A stretch of 64,000 nucleotides of DNA, from NCBI RefSeq assembly GCF_001886955.1, contig NZ_CP016804.1, forward strand, positions 1,178,001 through 1,242,000, written 5' to 3'. The notes beneath the pieces are model-generated. The model was not told the origin of the DNA. It saw only the letters and a list, made by a program, of their open reading frames with translations, and ran no database searches. Each line of letters begins with the position of its first letter. Within the stretch, counting starts at the first letter, position 1. The position numbers and the translations under genes were made by a program. Of the stretch, positions 54,260-63,158 are shown piece after piece. This stretch comes from Halodesulfurarchaeum formicicum. Lineage in GTDB: Archaea > Halobacteriota > Halobacteria > Halobacteriales > Halobacteriaceae.

Positions 54260-56859
54260 ACAGAGGAATCCTCCGAGTGATCGGGCTCGTCCGCTCGTAC
54301 TCCGTCAGTTTCGGCCGATGCCTCGATATCACCCGCCTCGGGGAGGATGTCGACGAGTTCGGCCCCCCGCTCGCCGCGATACTCGGGGAAAAGTTCCTCC
54401 TCGGCCCGGTCGAGTATTTCGCCGGTCGTTTCGAGGATGGCCTCGTCCGGTTCGGGCCGTGGCACCATCGCTTCGAGTTCGGGATCGACGTCGATCAGGA
54501 CACTTTCCAGTTCCCGAAGGTCACCGAGTGCCTCTTCGAGTTCGTCGTTCGCGATGAGGGTCAGCAACGTCTCCGGGTCGTTGATGTAGGCCTGCAGTGT
54601 CGCGGCCACCTCGCTGTACGTGTTAAGCCCCTGCTCGATGAGCGAGGCGAGGACGACCCGCCGTTCGAAGAGTTGTTGCTGTAACTCCGCCTCCGACCAG
54701 CCCCGGTCGAACTTGATTTCATCCAGCGTGGTCGACTCGGCGGTGCTGCGATAGGTGTCGGTCTCGGGGCGCCACTGGAAGACGTCGTTGACGTTGATCT
54801 CGTCGTTCTCGGCGTCGTATCGGCGGATTTCGGTAATATTTCGACTGCGTCGTACTTTCTTCCCGCGCACCCTGGTCGAGGCCTGGATCGACACCAGATC
54901 CAGGGCAGTAAAGAGGGTCTTCGAGACGTTGATCGGCTCGGTGGTGAACCGCTTGATGACCTCGCTGACGTTGTCCGCGTGGAAGGTGGTGTAGGTGGTG
55001 TGGCCCGTCGACATGACCTGGAAGAGCGTTCGCCCCTCTTCGCCCCGGACCTCACCCATGATGATGTAGTCGGGGCGCTGGCGCAGGGCCGCCTCCAGGA
55101 GGTCGAACTCGTCGATGTCGCCGGCTTCGTCCTCGCCAAACGAGGGGCGAGTAACCGACGCGATCCAGTTTCGCTGGGGCAGTTCCACCTCCCGGGTGTC
55201 CTCGATGGAGACGATCTTGGCGTTGCTGGGGACGAAAAGCGAGACGGCGTTCAGGCTGGTCGTCTTCCCAGAGGCCGTGCCGCCGGCAAAGAGCAGGGAC
55301 TTGTTGTTCTCGATACAGAGCCAGAGGAAGGCCATCTCCTCCAGCGAGAAGGTCTTCCAGTTGATGAGATCGACCGGCGTGAACGGGACGTCCTTGAACT
55401 GCCGGATGGTGTAGTTCGTCCCGTGATCGGAGACCTCGGTTCCAAGCGTCAACTGGGCCCGTGAGCCGTCCGGCAGGGTCGCATCGACCTGTGGCTGGCG
55501 CTTGCTGATCCCCTTGCCCGAGCGCTGAGCGAGTTTCACCACGAAGTCATCGAGTTGCTCGGTGCCATGAGTGACATTCGAGATGAGTTGTTCGTAATCC
55601 GTGTGATAGACGAACACCGGACTCTCGTAGCCGTCACACGAGATATCCTCGACGTTGATGTCGTGTTTGATGCCGTCGATGCGTTCGTAACCCGTGAAAT
55701 CCCGACCGAGGAAGTACCGGAGCTTCTCGACTTGATACTCGTTTAACTCCGGATCGTCCGCTTCGAGCAACGCGGGTTCGGGCCTGGCCGCGATCCCAGA
55801 GAGCGCCTCCGGGTTCGAGTCTGCCTCGGGTTCGGCTTCGGGGGCGAGCCACTTCCGGAATCGACCGACTGGCCCAGTCTCATCGCCGAGTCGGCCCAGG
55901 AGCCCATCCCGCTCACCGAAGTCGAGTCCGTCGGCAATCGTCTCCCTGAACCCACGGTCCGGCGACGTGTCGTAGAGATCATACCGGTTCAACAGCCGGT
56001 CGGTCTCACGCTCGATGACGGCCCGCCGTTCGGCGTCTGACCCGCCGATCGTGACCCCTTCCTCGGCGTATTTGATGGCTGTTCGGAGCTTTTCGGTGAG
56101 AAACTCACGGAGGTCGGCCTCGATCGGCGTGCGGTAGGGCTCGATGAGGTAGTACTTCTTCTCGTTTTCCTTCCGAGAGTGAAAGATGACCACGAAGGCG
56201 TAGGGCTTGTTCACCCAGTAGCGCTCCTCCTCGACGAAGTGAGTCTTCTTCGCCATCGGGACGGCCCGTTCGAGGTCATAGCGATTCGTGAGCGTCGTCG
56301 CCCCCGAGACTGTAGAGAAAAAGGCGTCCTCGTCGAGATCCGGCTGGACGTTGACGGTTCGCTCCTCGATGAGCTCGGCAAGGGCGTTCGCGCGCGTGTC
56401 CCCGTAGCTGAGTGCGGATTCGACGTCCTCGGGGTCGAATCCGAGATACGCTGCCTTATCGAAGGGCTCTGGCGTCCCGTCGTCGTCCCGCGGTGGGTCA
56501 CCCACCTCGTCCAGGTAGTATTCCCACTTGAAGTGAAGCCAGGAGTAGACGCCTTTCCGGACGGGGACGGTGCCCTCGATGAGATTGGTGACCGCCGTGT
56601 CGAGGTTGTCCGCGTCCGTCGCAGCCTGGCCCAGCCGAGCACGAGTGAGGGCTCCCTGGAGTTGCGCAGCGACGGTAACACCTCGCTGAATGGCTTCTCG
56701 AAGGTCGGCCGGATCGGAAACAGCTCCGCTTTCGGCCGCTTCCGCACCCGTCTCGTCCGCGAAACGTACTTCAGACTGCTTCGGTACCCCCTCCCCACCG
56801 TCCGGATCGACTGACGGGTTCGTGGCCCCGTCCTTCCCACCACCCTCCTCAGTTCCCAT
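54256..56859 (-). CDS. pilB: PilB/TadA-type pilus assembly ATPase
   Basis: 867 residues. The last ~500 form a secretion ATPase: Walker A AGGTASGKTTSL (about 520), an Asp box SIEDTREVELPQ, Walker B-like DYIIMGEVRGEEG and a His box TGHTTYTTFHADN. It powers type IV pilus assembly. The N-terminal ~300 residues are a haloarchaeal extension, and the C-terminal tail is acidic. It leads the operon with PilC and four pilin-like genes. Confidence 0.92.
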   Translation of the reverse strand: MGTEEGGGKDGATNPSVDPDGGEGVPKQSEVRFADETGAEAAESGAVSDPADLREAIQRGVTVAAQLQGALTRARLGQAATDADNLDTAVTNLIEGTVPVRKGVYSWLHFKWEYYLDEVGDPPRDDDGTPEPFDKAAYLGFDPEDVESALSYGDTRANALAELIEERTVNVQPDLDEDAFFSTVSGATTLTNRYDLERAVPMAKKTHFVEEERYWVNKPYAFVVIFHSRKENEKKYYLIEPYRTPIEADLREFLTEKLRTAIKYAEEGVTIGGSDAERRAVIERETDRLLNRYDLYDTSPDRGFRETIADGLDFGERDGLLGRLGDETGPVGRFRKWLAPEAEPEADSNPEALSGIAARPEPALLEADDPELNEYQVEKLRYFLGRDFTGYERIDGIKHDINVEDISCDGYESPVFVYHTDYEQLISNVTHGTEQLDDFVVKLAQRSGKGISKRQPQVDATLPDGSRAQLTLGTEVSDHGTNYTIRQFKDVPFTPVDLINWKTFSLEEMAFLWLCIENNKSLLFAGGTASGKTTSLNAVSLFVPSNAKIVSIEDTREVELPQRNWIASVTRPSFGEDEAGDIDEFDLLEAALRQRPDYIIMGEVRGEEGRTLFQVMSTGHTTYTTFHADNVSEVIKRFTTEPINVSKTLFTALDLVSIQASTRVRGKKVRRSRNITEIRRYDAENDEINVNDVFQWRPETDTYRSTAESTTLDEIKFDRGWSEAELQQQLFERRVVLASLIEQGLNTYSEVAATLQAYINDPETLLTLIANDELEEALGDLRELESVLIDVDPELEAMVPRPEPDEAILETTGEILDRAEEELFPEYRGERGAELVDILPEAGDIEASAETDGVRADEPDHSEDSSV

Positions 56860-56901
56860 TATGCCCCGATTAACCGACCACCCAGTTAAAGTTGTAGGAG
56901 G

Positions 56902-57762
56902 TTAGGAAGCCGTTTCGCTCGCTTCCGTCCCGCGGATTTCGACCAGGCGGTCTCGGATCGCGGTTCGGAAGCGTTTCGGATCCGAATCAGCGATCTGACC
57001 CACCGATTTGTATCGCCGCTGGGCCAGTGCAGCCCCGATCACGTCAGTGGCCGCTTCGATCCCGACCGAATCGAGGGACTGATCAGTCCCTTCGAGAAGC
57101 GACCGGGCGCTGTCCGCGGTAAGATGCGCTCGGAGCCACTCGTCGAAATCCGGGACGCCGGCCGACTCCGGAGATTCCCACGTGGTGTTCTCGAAAGGCG
57201 TTCGGGCGTGTCTGACGGCTCCGCCGTGTTTCTTCCGAAAGACGACGCCGGCGACCTGTTCGTCCGCCCACCGTGACCTCGGGAGTTCGTAGGATTCAGG
57301 CGAGAGGTCCCGTGCAGGCACTTCCCGCTCAATGGTCGGGGCCGTCCACAGGCCGATTCCCTCGAAAACACGCTCGGTCACGTCGAGAGTGGTGTACTCC
57401 CCGGCAGAACCATCCCAGATATCCACTCCCAGTGCTGGTGGGAGGCTGTCGAAATCGTACTCGATACCGATCGAGAGCGGCGCGAGCAGGTAGAAGGTGT
57501 ACGCCCCGGCGTCATCAGCGGCGTTGCGGAGCCGATCACGGTCGAGGTTCGACCGAACGGCTTCGATGGCTCGACGAAGCGACCAGGGGGGTTCCCCGGC
57601 TTCGAACTCACCCTCGGGGCCGGCGAAGGTGAGCAATCCCGACTCGTCCATCCGAACCGCAACGGCCCGCCCGAGGACGAACTCTCGAACCCAGAAGTGC
57701 CCATCCGCGAAAAACCCGTCCGGACGGTCCGCCATCGGCGTCGTCCCGCGGTAGTCCCACAT
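56902..57762 (-). CDS. RNA-ligase-like protein lacking the nucleotidyl lysine
   Basis: 286 residues from MWDYRGTTPMADRPDGFF (other ATGs at 57771 and 57735). The order of segments follows haloarchaeal RNA-ligase-family proteins as I recall them: GHFWVREFVLGRAVAVRM in place of 'Kx(D)G', IEYDFDSLPPALGVDIWDG, REVPARDLSPESYELP and VAGVVFRKKHGGAV as the motif IV/V region. The lysine that carries AMP in active ligases is missing (EFVLG instead of KxDG), so ligase activity is unlikely. It is the first minus-strand gene upstream of PilB, 42 nt away. Perhaps a nucleotide- or RNA-binding regulator. Assignment is moderate. Confidence 0.5.
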   Translation of the reverse strand: MWDYRGTTPMADRPDGFFADGHFWVREFVLGRAVAVRMDESGLLTFAGPEGEFEAGEPPWSLRRAIEAVRSNLDRDRLRNAADDAGAYTFYLLAPLSIGIEYDFDSLPPALGVDIWDGSAGEYTTLDVTERVFEGIGLWTAPTIEREVPARDLSPESYELPRSRWADEQVAGVVFRKKHGGAVRHARTPFENTTWESPESAGVPDFDEWLRAHLTADSARSLLEGTDQSLDSVGIEAATDVIGAALAQRRYKSVGQIADSDPKRFRTAIRDRLVEIRGTEASETAS

Positions 57763-57881
57763 CAGGCCCATCCAACGGGGACCGGACACATAGGGGCACC
57801 GGCCACCCCGAAAGGCTACAGTCACTGTTTGATCCTCTGGTGAAGTTTTAACCCACCGGTGAGTACAAAAGGAAAGTAGCC

Positions 57882-58499
57882 ATGTCGAGCCCGCTCACCC
57901 AGATTCGGCCGGGGGAGTCCACTGCGGCCACCGAGCCCAGAGTCGTTTCCCTGGACGGGCCGAACGTGGACGCGGTCTTCGAAGCCCTCTCTTCGGCGAC
58001 CCGTCGACAGATGCTCGAACATCTCTATGAAGACCCGGCCACGCCCTCCGAACTCGCCGACGCGACCGACACATCCCTTCAGAACGTCCACTATCACCTG
58101 GAGAAACTCGGCGAGGTCGACCTCGTCGAATCAGTCGGCACGCGGTACTCCGAGAAGGGGGCGGAGATGTCCGTTTTCGCCCCGACCAGCGATCCCCTGG
58201 TGATCGTCGAGGGCGAGGACGCTCGATCGGAAATGGAGAACAAACTCAAACGGATGATCGGCGGCTTCTCGGCGGTTTTTGCGGGCGGGGTCCTCGCACA
58301 GTTCGCCCTCGGTGAGCGGATCTCGCCCGGGGAGTCGAGTGGCGATCAAGTCATGCTCCAGACCGCGACGGACTCCGCGAACGCGACACCGGGCCTGATC
58401 GAGCAGATCGGGAATTTCCTCGTCGAGCCCGGAGTGATGGTCCTGGTCGGTGGGTTGCTCGCACTCCTCGTCCTCGAAGCTGTCTATCGACGGCAGTGA
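57882..58499 (+). CDS. ArsR-type regulator with C-terminal membrane anchors
   Basis: 205 residues. Residues ~25-95 form an ArsR-type winged helix (ALSSATRRQMLEHLYEDPATP, then NVHYHLEKLGEVDLVE). Two hydrophobic helices follow: around 128-146 (FSAVFAGGVLAQFAL) and 185-202 (VMVLVGGLLALLVLEAVY), so the regulator is membrane-bound. It could sense a membrane signal and control transcription directly. It diverges from the gene at 57762 across a short shared promoter region. The target is unknown. Confidence 0.85.
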   Translation: MSSPLTQIRPGESTAATEPRVVSLDGPNVDAVFEALSSATRRQMLEHLYEDPATPSELADATDTSLQNVHYHLEKLGEVDLVESVGTRYSEKGAEMSVFAPTSDPLVIVEGEDARSEMENKLKRMIGGFSAVFAGGVLAQFALGERISPGESSGDQVMLQTATDSANATPGLIEQIGNFLVEPGVMVLVGGLLALLVLEAVYRRQ

Positions 58500-58560
58500 C
58501 CAAATCTCGCTTTGATCGGGTGGGTTAAGGCTCCCCACGACCAGGTACGAACAGACTAGG

Positions 58561-60282
58561 ATGGCCGACTTTACCGAGAAGGACAGCGACATGCGGAGCG
58601 CGACGGTAACCGAGGGTGTCGATCGGGCCCCACACCGCTCGCTCTTCCGGGCGGCAGGACTGGACGACGAGGAGATCCATCAACCGCTCATCGGAGTGGC
58701 CAATTCATGGAACGAGATCGTGCCCGGCCACGTCCACCTCGACGAACTCGCGACCCACGTCAAAGACGGGATTCGCGAGGCCGGTGGGACCCCACTGGAG
58801 TTCAACACGATCGCAGTCGACGACGGCATCGCCATGGGTCACGAGGGCATGCGTTCGAGTCTGCCCTCCCGGGAGACGATCGCGGATTCGGTCGAGTTGA
58901 TGGTCAACGCCCACCAGTTCGACGGGCTGGTCGCGATGGCCTCGTGTGACAAGATCGTTCCGGGGATGTTGATGGCCGTGGCGCGGCTCGACATTCCGGC
59001 CATCGTCGTCACCGGCGGCCACATGGCTGCCGGGAGTTTCGACGACGAACCGGCGGACCTGGTGACAGTCTTCGAGGGCGTGAGCCAGCACCACGAGGGC
59101 GAGATGAGCGACGACGAGCTCTACGAGCTGGAGTGTTCGGCCTGTCCGGGCGAGGGGTCCTGTGCTGGCATGTTCACGGCCAACACGATGGCCTGCGTGA
59201 CCGAGGCGCTGGGCCTCTCCTGGACGGGGTGTGCGACCTCTGGAGCGACCGACACGGCGAAACAAGAGATCGCACACAAGAGCGGTCGCGAGATCCTCCG
59301 GCTGGTCGAGGAGGATATCCGGCCCTCAGATTTGCTCACCGAGGAAGCCTTCGAGGATGCCCTCCGGGTGGACCTTGCGCTGGGCGGGAGTACCAACACC
59401 ATGCTCCACGTCCCGGCAGTGGCTGCGGAGGCCGGTCTCGACATCACCCTCGAGGACTTCGAGAACCTGGCCGAGGAGACACCCCACCTGGCACACATGA
59501 GTCCGGCCGGCCCGTGGCGGATGGAACACCTCCGGGACGACGGTGGGGTGCCGGCCGTCATGGCGGAACTCGAAGCCGAGATGCATCAGGACCGGGAGAC
59601 GGTCGACGGCATCACGATTGGCGATCGGATCGAGAACGCGGACAAACGCGGCATGGTCATCCAGCCCCGGGCAGATCCCGTTCACGACGGAGGAAGTCTG
59701 GCCGTTCTCGATGGCAACCTGGCCCCGAACGGCGCGGTCGTCAAGGCCGGTGCGATGGACGAGTCGATGCATCACTTCGAGGGTCGGGCCCGGGTGTTCG
59801 AATCCCAGAATGCGGCCCTGGAAGCACTAGACGGCGGCGATATCGACCCGGGAGATGTCATCGTGATTCGCTATGAGGGGCCGCGTGGTGGGCCCGGCAT
59901 GCCAGAAATGCTGGAGCCGACATCGAAAGTCAGCGGTTCGCCCCGGCTCTCCGGAGAGGTGGCCTTGATCACCGACGGGCGGTTCTCTGGGGGCACACGG
60001 GGGGCTGCGATCGGGCACGTGAGCCCGGAAGCCGCGTCTGGCGGTCCCATCGCGCTGGTCGAGGAGGGCGATCAGATCCTGATCGACGTCGAGGCGGGCC
60101 GACTCGAACTCGACGTTCCGGCGGCGACACTCCGCTCGCGAGCCGAGTCGTGGTCGCCGCCAGAATTGGATATGTCCGGCGTGCTGGAGAAGTACGCGGC
60201 GATGGCAACGAGCGCCGCAACTGGCGGCGTGCTCGAAGCCCCGTCACTGGACGGGGTCGAGATCCAACTGCCCAGGGAGTAA
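58561..60282 (+). CDS. ilvD: Dihydroxy-acid dehydratase
   Basis: 573 residues, full length. The Fe-S cysteines are in ASCDKIVPGM, ACPGEGSCAGMFTANTM and nearby; GGSTNTMLHV and TDGRFSGGTRG are the usual substrate-site motifs. The enzyme converts 2,3-dihydroxy-3-methylvalerate and -isovalerate to the 2-oxo acids of isoleucine and valine synthesis, in the cytoplasm. It stands alone, as other ilv genes are not in view. The start MADFTEKDSDMRSATVTEGV matches the family. Confidence 0.96.
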   Translation: MADFTEKDSDMRSATVTEGVDRAPHRSLFRAAGLDDEEIHQPLIGVANSWNEIVPGHVHLDELATHVKDGIREAGGTPLEFNTIAVDDGIAMGHEGMRSSLPSRETIADSVELMVNAHQFDGLVAMASCDKIVPGMLMAVARLDIPAIVVTGGHMAAGSFDDEPADLVTVFEGVSQHHEGEMSDDELYELECSACPGEGSCAGMFTANTMACVTEALGLSWTGCATSGATDTAKQEIAHKSGREILRLVEEDIRPSDLLTEEAFEDALRVDLALGGSTNTMLHVPAVAAEAGLDITLEDFENLAEETPHLAHMSPAGPWRMEHLRDDGGVPAVMAELEAEMHQDRETVDGITIGDRIENADKRGMVIQPRADPVHDGGSLAVLDGNLAPNGAVVKAGAMDESMHHFEGRARVFESQNAALEALDGGDIDPGDVIVIRYEGPRGGPGMPEMLEPTSKVSGSPRLSGEVALITDGRFSGGTRGAAIGHVSPEAASGGPIALVEEGDQILIDVEAGRLELDVPAATLRSRAESWSPPELDMSGVLEKYAAMATSAATGGVLEAPSLDGVEIQLPRE

Positions 60283-60286
60283 CCGA

Positions 60287-60700
60287 TCAGATCGCTTCGA
60301 TATCAGAATCCGACGGGGTCCCATCGACCGGTTCGGCCCGGGCGAAGCGCGGGCCGACACTCACGACCTCGACCGTGACAACATCCCCGATCGCCGTATT
60401 CGGGACGAAAACGACGTAACCGCCCTCGACGTAGGCGATCCCGTCCCCTTCCTCACCTTTCGAATCGATCTCGACTTCGAGGGTATCCCCCTCGTCGACC
60501 GGTGGGGTCGAACGCTCGGTGGGGCTGGATTTCGACCGAGTCGGTCCCTGAGAGACCGATCCCAGGACGGCAAAGCGGTACACCGAGTCGGGGTCCAGTT
60601 CCCCCACTTCGAGTTCGCGCTCAGGGATCGAAATCACGTAATCACCGTTTGCTCGTTCGATTTCGGCGGAAAAAACTGCAAGCAGGTCGTCCATGGACAT
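60287..60700 (-). CDS. TRAM-domain protein
   Basis: 137 residues. Residues ~72-130 are a TRAM domain (DEGDTLEVEIDSKGEEGDGI, then AYVEGGYVVFVPNTAIGD), a small beta barrel that binds RNA, as in archaeal cold-shock-like RNA chaperones. The N-terminal ~45 residues form a strand-helix region. The start could be MSMDD or the Met two codons in. It is convergent to ilvD with 4 nt between. Confidence 0.85.
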   Translation of the reverse strand: MSMDDLLAVFSAEIERANGDYVISIPERELEVGELDPDSVYRFAVLGSVSQGPTRSKSSPTERSTPPVDEGDTLEVEIDSKGEEGDGIAYVEGGYVVFVPNTAIGDVVTVEVVSVGPRFARAEPVDGTPSDSDIEAI

Positions 60701-60821
60701 GACAGTATCGAAGAATCACCGGTGACCAGTATCAACGTTTTGATTCGTCCGCGGCCATCCGATTTCGGTCGTTCAGGGCTATTTTTCCAGGATGAAAACG
60801 TTCAAGATTGCATCCGGCCTA

Positions 60822-60935
60822 GTCGCTGTTACTGCGATGTCCAGCACGTGTCGACGCCGAATCACGACAGGCCGGTCGGGCGGGATGGGGAACAGCGACG
60901 GAGCCCGACCTAGTCAGGTGGTGGGCCGGAGGGTG
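60822..60935 (+). promoter_or_regulatory. Structured leader before the MetF-like gene
   Basis: Three pairings are visible: GTCGCTGTT (60822-60830) with AACAGCGAC (60891-60899); TGTCG (60849-60853) with CGACA (60865-60869); and GGTCGGGC (60874-60881) with GCCCGACC (60903-60910). The first and third interleave, so they form a pseudoknot or alternate. GGAGGG at 60928-60933 is the ribosome site, 8 nt or so before ATG. No protein gene is seen in 60701-60940. Confidence 0.5.
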
Positions 60936-60940
60936 AACCA

Positions 60941-62497
60941 ATGACCAGACAGGACTTTCGTGCGGCTGTGGAGGCCGATGACCGCTTCGCGGTGACCTGG
61001 GAGCTGATTCCCGGACGGGGCTCCCACGAACCCCAGCAGGAGGAAGTCTTCGAGGACGCGGAGACGGCGGCCTCGGGCGATGTCGTCGACGCGGTCTCGC
61101 TAACGGATAACCCAGGTGGGACACCCGCGCTCTCGGCCGATTACCTGGGGATGAAACTCAAAGAGCGGGGCATCGAACCGCTCGTCCACTTCACCACCAA
61201 GGACAAGAATCGGAACCAGATCGAAGGCCTGCTCCACGCCCTGGAGCGCGAGGATATTCACAACATCCTGATAATGAGCGGGGACCACCAGGGGCCGGCC
61301 TTCGAGGGCCAGGCGAAAGCCGTCTATGACCTCGATCCGGTCCAGACCCTGGATTTCGTCTCCGATCTCAACGACGGGTTCGAGTTCGAGGACAACTTCG
61401 GACGACACAACGAACTTGCCGAGACGGACTTCTTCCCGGGCGCAGTCGTCTCCCCGTTCAAGCGTCTGGAAGCCGAGTTGATGCCCCAGTACTGGAAACT
61501 GGAGATGAAGGTAGAGAAGGGGGCCGAGTTCATCATTCCACAGGTCGGGTTCGACGCCCGGAAGTTCCACGAACTCATCAAGTTCATCGACGAGAAAGAC
61601 CTCGACGTGCCGGTCATCGGCAACCTCTATGTCCTCGATCCCGGCTCGGCCCGGGCGATGAACGAGAACCGGATCCCCGGGGCCATCGTCACCGACGACC
61701 TCCGCGAGGAGGTCGAAGCCGAACAGGAGGGCGAGGACCCCCATCAGGCGATGCTCGAACGTGCGGCGAAGATGTACGCCTTCATGAAGGGCATGGGCTT
61801 TGCGGGGGTCCACATCGGCGGGCACGCTGCGGATTACGACGATGTCGAGTACATCGTGGAGCGCGGCGAAGAGCTCGCTCCCGACTGGGAGGAGTACGTC
61901 TCCGAGTTCGACTTCCCGATGGAGGACGGCTTTTATTACTACGAGCGGGACCCGGAGACGGGGCTCAACGCGGACGAACACGCCATCCTCCCCGAGAACC
62001 CCAGCACCGGGCTGAAGTACAAGGGCTTCAAGGTCGCCCACGAGCTGATGTTCGAGCCTGACGGCCCGCTGTTCGGCCCGATGCGCTGGTTCTCGAAGAA
62101 AGTCGACGATTCGGCCCTCGAAGAGCCCTTTACGACCTTCGAGCGGGTCACCAAGACCATCTCGAATGACTGCCAGGAGTGTGGCAACTGTGCGCTCTTC
62201 GATATGGCCTATCTCTGCCCGATGTCCCAGTGTCCGAAAAACGAACGCAACGGCCCCTGTGGCGGAAGCTACGACGGCTGGTGTGAGGTCTATCCCGGCG
62301 AGCAGGAGTGTATCTACGTCCGGGCCTATCGGAAGCTCAAGGCCGACGGCGGCCTCGAGAAAGCGCGTGAAAAACTTCGGGACACCTACATCCCGCCGCC
62401 CGACTACGACCTGGAAGGGACCTCTTCCTGGCTCAACTACTACCTGGGCCGGGATTACGCCGGCAAGCGGGTCGGAAACGAAGTAGCGGACGACTGA
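60941..62497 (+). CDS. Methylenetetrahydrofolate reductase-like protein with MetV-type C-terminal domain
   Basis: 518 residues. The first ~330 form a MetF-type barrel: SLTDNPGGTP, VHFTTKDKNRNQIEG (the conserved 'T-RD-N' stretch) and LIMSGDHQG. Residues ~405-470 hold eight Cys (CQECGNC, LCPMSQCP, GPCGG, WCEV, ECIYV), the MTHFR C-terminal domain found in MetV of acetogens. It probably reduces methylene-tetrahydrofolate, or handles a related C1 carrier, with the Cys domain passing electrons or binding metal. MetF and MetV are separate in many bacteria; here they are fused. The start is fixed by GGAGG 8 nt upstream. Confidence 0.85.
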   Translation: MTRQDFRAAVEADDRFAVTWELIPGRGSHEPQQEEVFEDAETAASGDVVDAVSLTDNPGGTPALSADYLGMKLKERGIEPLVHFTTKDKNRNQIEGLLHALEREDIHNILIMSGDHQGPAFEGQAKAVYDLDPVQTLDFVSDLNDGFEFEDNFGRHNELAETDFFPGAVVSPFKRLEAELMPQYWKLEMKVEKGAEFIIPQVGFDARKFHELIKFIDEKDLDVPVIGNLYVLDPGSARAMNENRIPGAIVTDDLREEVEAEQEGEDPHQAMLERAAKMYAFMKGMGFAGVHIGGHAADYDDVEYIVERGEELAPDWEEYVSEFDFPMEDGFYYYERDPETGLNADEHAILPENPSTGLKYKGFKVAHELMFEPDGPLFGPMRWFSKKVDDSALEEPFTTFERVTKTISNDCQECGNCALFDMAYLCPMSQCPKNERNGPCGGSYDGWCEVYPGEQECIYVRAYRKLKADGGLEKAREKLRDTYIPPPDYDLEGTSSWLNYYLGRDYAGKRVGNEVADD

Positions 62498-62526
62498 ACA
62501 GGCCTGTTCTCAAAGGGGCCTTTGAG
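62496..62526 (+). terminator. Two adjacent palindromes after the MetF-like gene
   Basis: GAACAGGCCTGTTC (62496-62509) is a perfect palindrome that includes the last bases of the stop codon. CTCAAAGG-GG-CCTTTGAG (62509-62526) follows at once. They may form a terminator or processing hairpin, though no U-tract follows. Confidence 0.4.
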
Positions 62527-62567
62527 GCTCCGAAACGGTGACGCTGCTGGGCCCCCTCGAGGCCACT

Positions 62568-63158
62568 ATGGAGTACACACGCCGGTCCACGCTTGGGGCC
62601 CTCGGTAGCGGGGTCGCCCTCTCACTTGCCGGGTGCCTCTCGGCACCTGGATCTGGCTCGGGAATTACGGAGACGGAGACAGTCCCGCTAGCGGTGCGAG
62701 GCACCCGCCCAGCCTGGCACGACGAGGGGGTCGTCGGACACGCCGTTCTCGTCGCAAGCGACGAGGATCAGGCAGCAGCCCTCGAAGCGTTCGATCTCCC
62801 GGGCGAACGGGTGGCTGCTATCGAATCGTCACTCGAGGGCCCCGACTACCAGACCGAACGGGTGTTACTCGTCGAGTCAGTCGGCCCGTCGGCCTGTTAC
62901 CGGACGGTAGAATTCGAGAACGTTCAGCTGATCGACGGCACGCTCCAGGCCACCGCCCGGGTCGTCGAGTCAGGTGACGAAGACGCCTGTGCGACGGTCA
63001 TCACTTATCCTTCGGCACTGTTGCGAGTGACCGTCGATGGAACGCCACCGGAAAACGCCGAAATCACGGTTCGTAATGGGTGGGGCGACCAGGAGACTGA
63101 CTCGGTTAGCGCGGGGGACGGGATCGACGGACTGGTCCCCGAATCGAATCAAGACTGA
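62568..63158 (+). CDS. Exported lipoprotein with Tat-like signal
   Basis: 196 residues from MEYTRRSTLGALGSG (the frame is open upstream to 62538). RRSTLGALGSGVALSLAGC gives a twin-Arg, hydrophobic helix and lipobox Cys at 23. The mature part is acidic and beta-rich with one Cys pair (SACYRTVEF, EDACATVI). No known domain. Its end overlaps the convergent universal stress gene by 10 nt. Confidence 0.8.
   Translation: MEYTRRSTLGALGSGVALSLAGCLSAPGSGSGITETETVPLAVRGTRPAWHDEGVVGHAVLVASDEDQAAALEAFDLPGERVAAIESSLEGPDYQTERVLLVESVGPSACYRTVEFENVQLIDGTLQATARVVESGDEDACATVITYPSALLRVTVDGTPPENAEITVRNGWGDQETDSVSAGDGIDGLVPESNQD

Noticed and set aside
60722-60913. 63-codon frame in the leader of the MetF-like gene
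   Set aside because: No acidic bias; it overlaps the stem-forming leader and has no ribosome site.
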